A stretch of 64,000 nucleotides of DNA from JAGXQV01 sp964527565 (GTDB lineage: Bacteria; Pseudomonadota; Gammaproteobacteria; Burkholderiales; Sulfuricellaceae): positions 21,830 through 85,829 of the forward strand of contig CAZGOY010000010.1 of assembly GCA_964527565.1 (NCBI GenBank). Reading direction: 5' to 3'. Below the pieces are notes generated by a model. That model had not been told where the DNA came from. It saw only the letters and a program-made list of their open reading frames with translations, and did not search any database. Shown here piece after piece: positions 1 through 7,650 of this stretch (position 1 is the stretch's first letter; every line of letters begins with the position of its first letter). The translations under genes were made by a program, and so were the position numbers.

Positions 1-238
1 CGATGGTCTGGGCAATGTATTCTGCTGGCGCTTCGGCGATGTGGAGAGGGGTGGGGAAAGATTCTTTCAGCGCCCGAAAGGAATTCCGGTAGCTCGCTTC
101 CTCGGTCTTCGTGCTGCAAATAATGAACAGCAGCTCGTCCAGCGGGTCTTTGAGGTTGTAGTGGTCGAAGTCGTGATAGCGGTATTTCAGGGTCGCAGCG
201 ACTTCCCTGACCGCCGCAGGGTATTTGTGCGCCGCCAA
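1..238 (-). CDS. Endonuclease III-like HhH-GPD DNA glycosylase (partial, runs off left edge)
   Basis: The reverse-strand frame reads through the window edge and encodes the N-terminal part of an endonuclease III-type base-excision repair enzyme. The stretch DPLDELLFIICSTKT followed by SYRNSFRALKESFPT matches the first helices of the Nth/MutY fold, where DPLDELL...LSTQT is typical. The helix-hairpin-helix, the catalytic Asp and any 4Fe-4S cysteines lie outside the window. No ATG is available; a TTG at 238 lies one base after the stop of the upstream frameshifted gene, so translational coupling is likely. It follows a ribbon-helix-helix-like gene and an unknown gene in the same direction. Family call is inferred from about 75 visible residues; substrate is unknown. 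Confidence 0.6.
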   Translation of the reverse strand, partial: MAAHKYPAAVREVAATLKYRYHDFDHYNLKDPLDELLFIICSTKTEEASYRNSFRALKESFPTPLHIAEAPAEYIAQTI

Positions 239-239
239 G

Positions 240-607
240 TCAGCCGCCCCCTGAGTCAGCCAGCAAATTTTCTTTCGCGGTTGCCAGCACAGCATCCAGC
301 GTCACGGCGAAGGGCCATCCAGACTTTCTTCCCTCTGGCCTGCCGGGCAGCTTGGCGTAGTCCCAGCTAAAGCCGTCAAACTCGGTGGCTGGTTCGACAT
401 CAAAGACCAGGTAGAAATCGCCGCCCGGCTCGCCAGGGTAGCGCTGGTGTTTCAGTGCGTTCTTGGAAAGTATGCGCGGCCCCTTCGAGGTGATGCGCAA
501 CAAGCCCGGCTGTGCGTTCGCGCCCTCGCCGTGCAGCAGCAGGTATTGTGCTGCGGTGATTTCGGGCTCCAGACGGCTTTAGGCTTGACGAGTTTACTGT
601 TTGCCAC
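240..607 (-). pseudogene. Unknown protein gene with one apparent frameshift
   Basis: A GTG at 607 with a GGGGAG ribosome site opens a frame reading VANSKLVKPKAVWSP. The coding signal then continues one frame over as EITAAQYLLLHGEG and runs to the stop at 240, including GGDFYLVFDVEPA and SGWPFAVTLDAVLA. Adding one base in the CCCGAAATC region near 563 would join the halves into a protein of about 122 residues. I do not recognise the family. It lies between a small ribbon-helix-helix-like gene and an endonuclease III-like gene, with spacings that suggest one operon. The shift may be a genuine mutation, a sequencing error or recoding; the sequence cannot separate these. Confidence 0.5.
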
Positions 608-640
608 GTTTTTGGCTCCCCGAAAAGTTGAACTGAAACG

Positions 641-829
641 TTATTGCTGTTTCGTTGATGATTTGTGATCGAACTGGAGAGCCAGTTGCCTGCTCTCAAC
701 AAAAGATTCAGCCTGAGTTACAAACCAATCCTTCAATGTTTTCCCATCCTTGACCAAGGCAGAATGGAGCTCTCGTTTCAGCTCTGGCTCAACCTCGACC
801 ACAATGCGACCGCTGGGTCCTACGCTCAT
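641..829 (-). CDS. Small ribbon-helix-helix-like protein
   Basis: A 62-residue protein beginning MSVGPSGRIVVEVEPELKR. The pattern of a short beta strand (GRIVVEVEP), a helix (ELKRELHSALVKD) and a second helix (TLKDWFVTQAESFV) resembles the ribbon-helix-helix fold of antitoxins and plasmid partition repressors, so a DNA-binding regulator is the best guess. It precedes the frameshifted unknown gene and the endonuclease III-like gene on the same strand and may autoregulate that operon. An in-frame ATG 54 bases upstream exists, but the MSVGPS start gives the better fold boundary. No partner toxin is recognisable. Identification rests on fold-like pattern only. Confidence 0.45.
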   Translation of the reverse strand: MSVGPSGRIVVEVEPELKRELHSALVKDGKTLKDWFVTQAESFVESRQLALQFDHKSSTKQQ

Positions 830-974
830 AATAATGGCTCCAATAATTTTCCTTGTTATATTACATAGGGCACATGTTTGCAAGCTTCAAGCGTGATGCC
901 AAAGTGTCACAAGTGATGCCCCCCTGCACCTTGAGCGGGTATCGGCATTCATCATCTAAATTTTTTCTGTCAGA

Positions 975-1075
975 TCACGCGTGCGCTTTGTCTTCCGGTC
1001 CCACGGAAAGCCGCATGCCCACCGACTTCAGCACCGCTAGCCAGGCTTGCCAGCGTGCCGTTGCGCGCTCCTTCT
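975..1075 (-). pseudogene. 3' relic of an XRE/HipB-type antitoxin
   Basis: On the reverse strand one frame reads RNGTLASL and the next frame continues LAVLKSVGMRLSVGPEDKA to a stop at 975. Joined, these resemble the C-terminal end of HTH-type antitoxins, which typically finish with a TLxxLLxVLxALGMRLxV pattern. The frame change falls at CTGGCTAGC. No upstream helix-turn-helix or partner toxin remains, so this looks like a decayed leftover next to the intact vapBC pair. The assignment rests on about 30 residues. Confidence 0.4.
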
Positions 1076-1094
1076 GGACTGCCGGGAAAAGTGA

Positions 1095-1496
1095 TCAGTG
1101 TGAATCCGGGCGGATGCACTCGATGGCGATGCCGAGGTCGAGCGCCAGCCAGGGGTGGTCGGCGGTGATGGCCGTGCCGCCCAGTGTTTTGGCCAATGCC
1201 AGGCAGGCACGGTCGCCGAGCGAGAGCCCCTGGTGCCGGGTTGGCTGGCGCAGGATGCCGGAAAGCTCAGCCTGTTCCTGGGTCAGGGGGACGATTTCGA
1301 CATTGAGCGAACTGACCAGAATCGGCACTTTACTGGCGGGCAGGCCGCGCTCGGTGACTTTGCTGACCAATTCGGCAAGGTTGGTTGCGCCGAGCAGGCA
1401 ACGCTCAGTGGTCAACAAATGCGCGACCCGCTCTTCGCCAGTCTCTTTCCAGAGGTGGGCCAGCAGGGCAGAGGTGTCAAGAATAAAGAGCGTCAT
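1095..1496 (-). CDS. vapC: PIN-domain ribonuclease toxin, VapC family
   Basis: A 133-residue PIN-domain toxin, expected to cut RNA in the cytoplasm when not bound by its antitoxin. Conserved acidic residues of the active site are visible: D7 in FILDTSALLAHLW, E42 in ATNLAELVSKV, D95 in SLGDRACLALA and D113 in AITADHPW. Length is normal for VapC. Its start overlaps the stop of the upstream AbrB-type antitoxin gene by four bases, the usual coupled arrangement that keeps antitoxin in excess. The RNA target cannot be predicted. The pair lies in a decayed mobile edge next to other antitoxin and phage relics. Confidence 0.88.
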   Translation of the reverse strand: MTLFILDTSALLAHLWKETGEERVAHLLTTERCLLGATNLAELVSKVTERGLPASKVPILVSSLNVEIVPLTQEQAELSGILRQPTRHQGLSLGDRACLALAKTLGGTAITADHPWLALDLGIAIECIRPDSH

Positions 1497-1741
1497 TCGG
1501 TCGAAGCTGCCCGCCGCCGCTCGGCAATGAATTCATCGACAACCGATTCGCCGGGCTGTGCCGGGCAGTATTTTTCGATCAATCCCTGGGCGCGCTTGAG
1601 GCGTGCGGCGCGAGTACTCAGCACCAGTCGGCCGTCTTCAATCTCGGCAAGCATTTCGTCGCCTTCGTGCAGGCCAAGCTGGTCGCGCAGCGTCTTGGGT
1701 ATGACTATGCGGCCATTTTGTGTCAATGTTAGCGAGATCAT
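1493..1741 (-). CDS. vapB: AbrB/MazE-type antitoxin, VapB
   Basis: An 82-residue antitoxin with a SpoVT/AbrB swapped-hairpin DNA-binding domain at the N terminus, seen as TLTQNGRIVIPKTLRDQLGL followed by HEGDEMLAEIEDGRLVLS. The charged C-terminal tail (about residues 45-82) is the expected toxin-neutralising arm. It is the first gene of the pair and overlaps vapC by four bases. Such antitoxins repress their own promoter together with the toxin, so the AT-rich stretch just upstream (1742-1775) is the likely promoter/operator, although no clear inverted repeat is seen there. The call is firm at family level; the vapB name follows from the PIN partner. Confidence 0.85.
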   Translation of the reverse strand: MISLTLTQNGRIVIPKTLRDQLGLHEGDEMLAEIEDGRLVLSTRAARLKRAQGLIEKYCPAQPGESVVDEFIAERRRAASTE

Positions 1742-1856
1742 GGCAACCCAGTTAAAAAATGGTATTTTCTAATTCTAGTGGCAGATCGCGGTGCGCGCAA
1801 GGTGGCCTTTCCGGCGGGTTTCAGCGCGTAGGTGGCTTGCAAGTGGAGGATTGGCG

Positions 1857-1976
1857 ATGATAAAACTAACCGCCCGCCAGCAACGGTTCTTGGCTAAATA
1901 TCTCATCGACGGTAACGGTGCCCGTGCGGCGCGCAGTGCCGGTTGCGGTGGAACTCATGGAATCCATGATGAATGA
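1857..1976 (+). pseudogene. Phage terminase small-subunit stub
   Basis: A 39-codon frame beginning MIKLTARQQRFLAKYLIDGN then GARAARSAG. This is the characteristic N-terminal DNA-binding part of the phage terminase small subunit (LTxRQxRFxxEYLxDxNxxxAAxxAGY). Normal proteins are around 150-180 residues; here the match ends after about 32 residues and a stop follows. No other phage genes are adjacent. It sits about 80 bases from the 3' end of a tRNA-Val gene, a common prophage integration target, so it probably marks the residue of a lost prophage. Confidence 0.55.
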
Positions 1977-2012
1977 TGAAAATCGGGACTGTATGTATGC
2001 GAAATCTGGACA

Positions 2013-2045
2013 AAAAAAGGGCCGGATTTCTCCGGCCTTTTTTCC
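2013..2045 (-). terminator. Rho-independent terminator after tRNA-Val
   Basis: GCCGGA and TCCGGC arms with a four-base loop are flanked by an A-run on the left and a T-run on the right, so the structure can end transcripts in either direction. It lies just past the 3' end of the reverse-strand tRNA-Val gene. Confidence 0.8.
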
Positions 2046-2056
2046 TACCATTTAAT

Positions 2057-2133
2057 TGGTAGGCGCGATTGGACTCGAACCAACGACCCCCACCATGTCA
2101 AGGTGGTGCTCTAACCAGCTGAGCTACGCGCCT
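2057..2133 (-). tRNA. tRNA-Val (anticodon GAC)
   Basis: A complete 77-nt cloverleaf on the reverse strand. The acceptor stem pairs AGGCGCG with CGCGCCT, the D arm is GCTC...GAGC, the anticodon stem CCACC/GGTGG encloses the loop TTGACAT (anticodon GAC, decoding GUC), and the T arm GTTGG TTCGAGT CCAAT is standard. The terminal CCA is encoded. A terminator follows it. The neighbouring phage terminase stub suggests the gene may once have been an integration target. Confidence 0.95.
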
Positions 2134-2216
2134 GTAAAAGAGCGCGCATTCTAACCCAAGTTGTCGCCCGTTTCAAACTTCTATATGCTTCCCCGCACAA
2201 AAAAGCCGGGAAGCCC

Positions 2217-2837
2217 ATGAATTTTTTCTACCTGATGGATATTTGCGCAGTGGCCGTTTGCGCCATGACCGCCACGCTGGAGGCGGGGCGCAAGGAAATG
2301 GATTTGTTCGGCGTGCTGGTGGTCGGCCTGGTGTCCGGGGTCGGTGGCGGCACGGTGCGCGACCTGCTGCTGGGGCGTTCTCCGGTATTCTGGGTGGCGG
2401 ATGAAACTTACGTGGTTTCCGCGCTGTGCGCCGGGGCGGCGACCTTTTTCATCGCGCGCCGCATGCGCCTGCCGACTAATTTTTTCCTGATTCCAGACGC
2501 TATCGGCATGGCGCTGTTCACCGCCATCGGCGCGGGTATCGCCTTGCAACTGGGATTTTCCTGGCTGATCGCCGCACTGATGGGCGTGGTCACCGCCGTG
2601 TCCGGCGGCATTATCCGCGACGTGCTGTGCAACGAAATTCCCCTGATTTTCCGTAGCGAGATTTACGCCACCGCCTCGCTGGCGGGCGCGCTATTGATGA
2701 TCGCCCTGATACGCGGCGCTGGATTTTCGCAAAACAACGCCAGTATCCTGGCCATGCTGGTCATCATCGCGGTACGGCTGGCCGCCATCCGCTGGCGCGT
2801 CCAACTGCCCCGCCTACGCAACCCGCCGCCGGAGTAG
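2217..2837 (+). CDS. TRIC-type cation channel family membrane protein (YicG/UPF0126)
   Basis: A 206-residue integral membrane protein made of two homologous three-helix halves plus one extra helix, the layout of bacterial TRIC channels. The paired signatures are visible: GLVSGVGGGTVRDLLLG in the first half and GVVTAVSGGIIRDVLC in the second. Members form trimers in the inner membrane and conduct monovalent cations; the physiological role in bacteria is poorly known. The start ATG follows an AAGCCGGGAAG stretch. It is monocistronic, starting after the divergent tRNA gene and converging on the lipoprotein gene to its right. Confidence 0.85.
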   Translation: MNFFYLMDICAVAVCAMTATLEAGRKEMDLFGVLVVGLVSGVGGGTVRDLLLGRSPVFWVADETYVVSALCAGAATFFIARRMRLPTNFFLIPDAIGMALFTAIGAGIALQLGFSWLIAALMGVVTAVSGGIIRDVLCNEIPLIFRSEIYATASLAGALLMIALIRGAGFSQNNASILAMLVIIAVRLAAIRWRVQLPRLRNPPPE

Positions 2838-2851
2838 CGGGGAGCTGCCGA

Positions 2852-3382
2852 TCAGCGCCCGCACACGCATTTGCGGTCGCACAAGCCCATTTGGGCTTCG
2901 GTCTGGCTCATGGTCGAGCGCACGGTGCCCGTGCTGTTGTCGAACAGCACGTTGAAGCGCGCCGCGTCGTTCCAGGCGTTGCAATGGCGCCATTCCCACA
3001 CCAATTCGTCGCGCGCCTTGAAATAGGCCGACCGGTCGGCCACGGACGGCCCCAGGATACGCAGCACCTGCGCCTGCGTCATGCCTGGCTGGACGCGGGC
3101 GAACGCCTGCTCGTCCATCACGTTTTCAATGCGCAACAGCTTACCGTCCGCCGCGAAATGCGCCATGTAGCTATGAAAGCCCATCGGTCCGCGCGGATAG
3201 GCCAACTGGAGCGAACCATCCGGTTCCTGCCAGCGCAACGCCGGCTGCCCCATGACGCGCACCACCTCGTCCACGCCGTCCTGGCCCGGCTTGAGACCGT
3301 AACCGCCATAGGCCGCGCAGCCGCAAAGCAGCGCGGCGCCCATAAGGACAATCCACCGTTTCATGTTTTTCTTCATCATCAT
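2852..3382 (-). CDS. Lipoprotein, BamE/SmpA-like
   Basis: About 176 residues with a basic start, a hydrophobic segment (WIVLMGAALL) and a lipobox LLCGC, so it should be lipidated and anchored in the envelope. Two related stretches, GVDEVVRVMGQPALRW and TQAQVLRILGPSVADRS, each look like the helix-turn segment of the SmpA/OmlA (BamE) fold, which senses or scaffolds outer-membrane assembly. The C terminus has a cluster of cysteines (CDRKCVC). I chose the ATG at 3382 because GAGGACAGCG precedes it; the longer frame lacks a good site. Its exact function is unknown. It converges with the TRIC gene, with only 14 bases between the two stop codons. Confidence 0.65.
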   Translation of the reverse strand: MMMKKNMKRWIVLMGAALLCGCAAYGGYGLKPGQDGVDEVVRVMGQPALRWQEPDGSLQLAYPRGPMGFHSYMAHFAADGKLLRIENVMDEQAFARVQPGMTQAQVLRILGPSVADRSAYFKARDELVWEWRHCNAWNDAARFNVLFDNSTGTVRSTMSQTEAQMGLCDRKCVCGR

Positions 3383-3494
3383 CGCTGTCCTCTCCAGCAG
3401 GGAGCGTGCCACGCGACCGGTGGCCGGTCAAGCCGGAATCCGGTGAGGACTCGGAAGCAAGAAACCGGGAATGGGAGAAATCCCGCCGGGCCGC

Positions 3495-4613
3495 TCATTC
3501 TTCATGATAGAAAGTCCGCACCGCGCGGAATTCATGCTCGATGGCGGAGTAGGCTTCAACGATGCGCGGATCGAAGTGCTGCCCGCTTTCCGCAAGGAGG
3601 ATTTCCGTAGCCTTGTCGTGGGGCATGGCTTCCTTGTAGCAGCGCTTCGAGGTGAGGGCATCGTAGACGTCGGCCAGCGCGGCGATGCGCGCGGGCAGCG
3701 GGATGGCCTCGCCTTTCAGCGCGTGCGGATAGCCGCTGCCGTTCCACTTTTCATGGTGGCTTTCGGCGATTTCGATGCCCATGGCGACAAAGGCGTTGCC
3801 GGGATGCTGGCTATCGACGGCACGCAGGGTTTGCGCGCCGATCAGGCTGTGGGTTTTCATGGCGGCGAACTCTTCCGCCGTCAACTTCCCCGGTTTTTGC
3901 AGGATGTGATCCGGCACGCCGACCTTGCCGATGTCGTGCAGCGGGCTGGCGGCGTAAATATTTTCGATGAAGCGCTCGTCGATCAAGTGGCGGCAGGCCT
4001 CGTCCCCGCTCAGTTGGGTCGCCAGCAGGCGGCAGTATTCGCGCACCCGCTCCAGATGGTGGCCGGTTTCCGGATCGCGCGATTCAGCCAGCTTGGACAT
4101 GGAAAAAATAGCCGCCAGGTGCGCGGAAGTGATTTCTCGCACCTGGCGGCGCACCTGCTCTTCCAGGAGCGTGTTGTGTTCCTCGATGCGGCGGCGATAA
4201 TCGACTTGCAAGTCGTGCAGGCGCTTTTTCTCCAGCGAGGCGCTGATGCGCGCCTCCAGAAGCGTGGGGTTGAAAGGCTTGGGCAGATAGTCCTCGGCGC
4301 CCATTTCGATGCAGCGCACCACGCTGTCCATTTCGTTCAGGGCGGTAATCATGATGACCGGGATGTGGCGCAGGGCATCGTCCGCTTTGAGGGTGGCCAG
4401 CACCTGAATGCCGTCGATGCGCGGCATCATGACGTCGAGCAAAATCAGGTCGAAGCGTTCGGCGTGAACCTTTTCCAGGGCTTCGTGGCCATCCACGGCG
4501 AAAGACAGGCGGTAGCCGATCCTCTTCAGGCGGCGTCCCAGCAGGTCGCGGTTGACCTCGGTGTCATCGACAATCAGCAACGAGGCGGGAATTTCAGGCA
4601 ATGTCGGCTGCAT
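3495..4613 (-). CDS. Response regulator with HD-GYP phosphodiesterase output
   Basis: A 372-residue cytoplasmic regulator. Residues 10-125 form a receiver domain with the acidic pocket at DD16-17, phospho-acceptor D60 (LILLDVMMPR) and K112. A coiled-coil linker (130-165) leads to an HD-GYP domain with HDIGK at 226-230 and HHEKWNGSGYP at 286-296, the signature of enzymes that hydrolyse cyclic di-GMP. It is the last gene of a five-gene signalling operon and overlaps the upstream kinase gene by 20 bases, so it is probably the output of that kinase. All visible catalytic residues are intact. Confidence 0.9.
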   Translation of the reverse strand: MQPTLPEIPASLLIVDDTEVNRDLLGRRLKRIGYRLSFAVDGHEALEKVHAERFDLILLDVMMPRIDGIQVLATLKADDALRHIPVIMITALNEMDSVVRCIEMGAEDYLPKPFNPTLLEARISASLEKKRLHDLQVDYRRRIEEHNTLLEEQVRRQVREITSAHLAAIFSMSKLAESRDPETGHHLERVREYCRLLATQLSGDEACRHLIDERFIENIYAASPLHDIGKVGVPDHILQKPGKLTAEEFAAMKTHSLIGAQTLRAVDSQHPGNAFVAMGIEIAESHHEKWNGSGYPHALKGEAIPLPARIAALADVYDALTSKRCYKEAMPHDKATEILLAESGQHFDPRIVEAYSAIEHEFRAVRTFYHEE

Positions 4614-7269
4614 GTTGCTCCTCTGCGATGATTTGCTGGGTGGGGGCCACCGGTAGGGTGACGGTGAAAACAGAGCCCTTGCCGGGTTCGCTTACTACGT
4701 TAATGTCGCCGCCCATCATGCGGCAAAAACGCCGACTGATGGCCAGCCCCAGGCCGGTTCCGCCGTATTTGCGGGTGGTGGAAGAATCCGCCTGGGTAAA
4801 ATCCTGAAACAGCCCCTGCACTTGTTCCGCCGTCATGCCGATGCCGGTATCCCGAATTTCGAAGCGCAACTGTGAAGTACCGCAGCACTTTTCCCGTGCC
4901 ACACGCAAAGAAACGGTGCCGCTTTCGGTGAACTTGAGCGCATTGCTGAGCAGGTTGAGCAGTATCTGCCTGACGCGCAGGTGGTCGGCGTGGATTGTGC
5001 CGACTTCGGGAGGACATTCCACATGCAGGGTATTGCCGTTTTTCTGCGCCAGCGGCTGAACGGTGGCCGCCACGTCGCACACCACCTCGGTCACGTCGAA
5101 CTCGTGCAGGGAAAGGGTCATCTTGCCCGCTTCGATTTTCGACAGGTCGAGGATGTCGTTGATCAACGACAGCAGGTGCCGCCCCGAGCTACTGATTCTT
5201 TCCAGGTCTTCCACCATCTCGTCCTGGCCGGTGCCGCGCAGTTCCTCGGCAATGATCTCGCTATAGCCGAGAATGGCATTGAGCGGGGTGCGCAGTTCAT
5301 GGCTCATGTTGGCGAGGAAGGCGCTCTTGGTCTGGCTGGCCAGTTCCGCTTCTTCCTTGGCGCGGCGCAATGCTTCCTCCGCTGCCATGCGCAGGCTGAT
5401 GTCGCGGAAGGATATGACTGCGCCGCGTGGTTCGCCATCGTCTGCCATCATCGGGGTGGCGGTGAATTCGACGCGCAGCGGCTGGCCGTTCTTGCGCCAG
5501 AACAGTTCGTCCGGCATATGACAGGGAATGCCATTACGCACGGCGGCGGCTATCTGGCAGGTTTCCGCCGGGAAGGGGCTGCCGTCGGCGTGCGTGTGGT
5601 GGGTGAGCGCGTGCAGGGATTGGCCGAGCAATTCTTCGCGGCTGTAACCGAGCATGTGCATGGCGGCATCGTTGATGAAGGTGGCGCGCCCGTCGGCATC
5701 GACTCCGCAGATGCCTTCCGCCACGGTGTTGAGGATCAGACGGTTTTGGTGGGCGATGTATTCGAGCTGCATTTCTGCTGTCTTGCGCGCGGTGATGTCC
5801 TGCTTGATGGCGACGAAGCGGATGATCCGGCCTTGTTCATCGCAAACCGGGGTGATGATGGATTCATCGACATAGGTGGTGCCGTCCTTGCGCCGGTTGG
5901 TCACTTCGCCATGCCATACCTTGCCCGCCAGGATGGTGTTCCACAGGGTTTGGTAGAGGAAGGGCGGATGCAGGCCGGATTTAAGCAGGGCCGGGGTGCG
6001 TCCCAACGCCTCGGCGGCGCTGTAGCCGGTGGTGTGGGTGAAAGCCGGGTTGACGTATTCGATGGTGCCGTGGCGGTCGGTGATGAAAATGCTGGCCGCC
6101 GCCGCTTCGATGGCAGCCGAGCGGATGCGTAGCGCTTCTTCGGATTCGCGCCGCTGGAGCAGTTCGCTTTCGATCTGTTTTTGGGCGTCGCGCAGGCGCC
6201 GGTTCAGCCGATAGAAATAGATCGCCACGGCGGCGAGAAAAAGCAGCAGGGCCGCCCCCGCAAAAACCAGGTAGCGGTATTTTTCCAGCACTGATTGCAG
6301 GCTGATGACACCGACATCCTTGTAGGGGCCAAGGTGCAATTTGAGATATAGCTCGTTGATCGGTTCGTAATTGAGGGCGATGGTCCAGCCTGCGCTGGAT
6401 GCGGCTTGCGCCGCCGGGCTGTCTTCGGGCATGGACATGAGCGCGACCGCCACTTTCTCGGCCAGGCCGCGCGCGGTGTGCTTGAGCGCGGCAATCGGCC
6501 ATTCTGGATAGAGCCGCGTGCTCAGAACAAAAGGAAAATCCTTGCCGGGTTCCGCCTTTTCATCCAGCACCACAAAATTTTCCATGCGAATCTTGCCTTC
6601 CGCCGCCATGCGTTCGAGCGTGTCGGTGCGCACCGTTCCGGCGTCCATGCGCCCGTCAAGGACGGCATACACCACCGCGTCGTGAGTGCCGCCGAAACTC
6701 AGAAAGCGAAAATCCCGGTACGGATCAACGCCGGCATCGTGCAGCGCCCCCCAGGCGGCCTGCCAGCCGCCCAGGGAGGATTCGTCAACCGCCATGAAGG
6801 TCTTGCCCTTGAGGTCGGCGAGGGTGCGGATATCGTTACGCCCGGCATGGCGGAAAATCACGCCGCCGAAGGTCATGTACCGCTTGTCCCGCCAGCGGTT
6901 CTTTAGGGTGGCGATGCGGTTGATGCCGTACTGGATGTCAAAATCCAGGTACATGCCGGAATTGGTGATGACGAAATCCGTCGTGCCGTCGGCAACCGCC
7001 TGACGGATAGCGGAAAAATCCATCGGGGTGACGGTGAAATGATAGCCGGGCAACTTCTGGTTCAGATAATCCGCTGTCGGCTGCCAGCTGGCGCTGGCAT
7101 AATTTTCCCCGCGTTGCGCCAGGACGGCGACGCGGACTTCGCCGACGGCGTCCGGGGCAACCGCCCGTGCCGACTGCCAGGCGCCGGCGGCAAATAGCCA
7201 GAACAAAACCAACAGGGAAGAAATACGGCGGGTCACCAAAGTCACCGCATCAGGATAGTGCTGCGCCAC
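4594..7269 (-). CDS. Sensor histidine kinase with PhnD-type periplasmic domain (TtrS-like)
   Basis: An 891-residue membrane kinase. A signal segment (about 15-35) is followed by a periplasmic phosphate/phosphonate-binding-like domain (45-305; VAVLAQRGENYASASWQPT is typical), a membrane helix (334-354), two PAS domains (about 385-500 and 510-630), a HisKA domain with H657 in FLANMSHELRTPLN, and an intact HATPase with DTGIGM and GGTGLGLAI. The same sensor architecture occurs in the tetrathionate sensor TtrS, so an oxidised sulfur species or another anion is a reasonable ligand guess. The neighbouring genes encode a receiver protein and an HD-GYP regulator, the probable partners. The ligand is inferred, not shown. 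Confidence 0.88.
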   Translation of the reverse strand: MAQHYPDAVTLVTRRISSLLVLFWLFAAGAWQSARAVAPDAVGEVRVAVLAQRGENYASASWQPTADYLNQKLPGYHFTVTPMDFSAIRQAVADGTTDFVITNSGMYLDFDIQYGINRIATLKNRWRDKRYMTFGGVIFRHAGRNDIRTLADLKGKTFMAVDESSLGGWQAAWGALHDAGVDPYRDFRFLSFGGTHDAVVYAVLDGRMDAGTVRTDTLERMAAEGKIRMENFVVLDEKAEPGKDFPFVLSTRLYPEWPIAALKHTARGLAEKVAVALMSMPEDSPAAQAASSAGWTIALNYEPINELYLKLHLGPYKDVGVISLQSVLEKYRYLVFAGAALLLFLAAVAIYFYRLNRRLRDAQKQIESELLQRRESEEALRIRSAAIEAAAASIFITDRHGTIEYVNPAFTHTTGYSAAEALGRTPALLKSGLHPPFLYQTLWNTILAGKVWHGEVTNRRKDGTTYVDESIITPVCDEQGRIIRFVAIKQDITARKTAEMQLEYIAHQNRLILNTVAEGICGVDADGRATFINDAAMHMLGYSREELLGQSLHALTHHTHADGSPFPAETCQIAAAVRNGIPCHMPDELFWRKNGQPLRVEFTATPMMADDGEPRGAVISFRDISLRMAAEEALRRAKEEAELASQTKSAFLANMSHELRTPLNAILGYSEIIAEELRGTGQDEMVEDLERISSSGRHLLSLINDILDLSKIEAGKMTLSLHEFDVTEVVCDVAATVQPLAQKNGNTLHVECPPEVGTIHADHLRVRQILLNLLSNALKFTESGTVSLRVAREKCCGTSQLRFEIRDTGIGMTAEQVQGLFQDFTQADSSTTRKYGGTGLGLAISRRFCRMMGGDINVVSEPGKGSVFTVTLPVAPTQQIIAEEQHAADIA

Positions 7270-7633
7270 TCTTTTCCAGCAGGGCTGTGATTTTTCCCAG
7301 CAGACGGTCGAACTCCACCGGTTTGGTGTCGTAATCGTCGCACCCCGCTGCCAGAGTTTTTTCCCGGTCGCCGCTCATGGCGTGGGCGGTGAGGGCGACG
7401 ATGGGTATGGCGGCGGTGGGCGGGTGCGCCTTGATGCGCCGCGAAGCCTCCCAGCCGTCCAGCACCGGCATGTTCATATCCATCAGGATGAGGTCCGGGC
7501 GCTCCGATATCGCCATGTTCACCCCCTCTTCTCCATCCACGGCAAACAACACCTGAAAGCCTCTGCGCGCCAGGCGGCGCGACAGCATGTCGCGATTCAT
7601 TTCATTATCTTCGACCAACAGTATCTTGGACAT
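7250..7633 (-). CDS. Single-domain response regulator
   Basis: A 127-residue stand-alone receiver domain with acidic residues E8-D9, phospho-acceptor D52 (LILMDMNMPV), the T/S at LTAHAMSG and K106 in TKPVEF. It has no output domain, so it acts through protein contacts or as a phospho-relay step, as DivK or Spo0F do. It lies between a hybrid kinase and the PhnD-type kinase and overlaps the latter by 20 bases, placing it in the same operon. It may shuttle phosphate between the two kinases. The receiver fold is certain; the relay role is inferred. Confidence 0.87.
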   Translation of the reverse strand: MSKILLVEDNEMNRDMLSRRLARRGFQVLFAVDGEEGVNMAISERPDLILMDMNMPVLDGWEASRRIKAHPPTAAIPIVALTAHAMSGDREKTLAAGCDDYDTKPVEFDRLLGKITALLEKSGAALS

Positions 7634-7650
7634 GGTGTTTTCCCTCGTGG

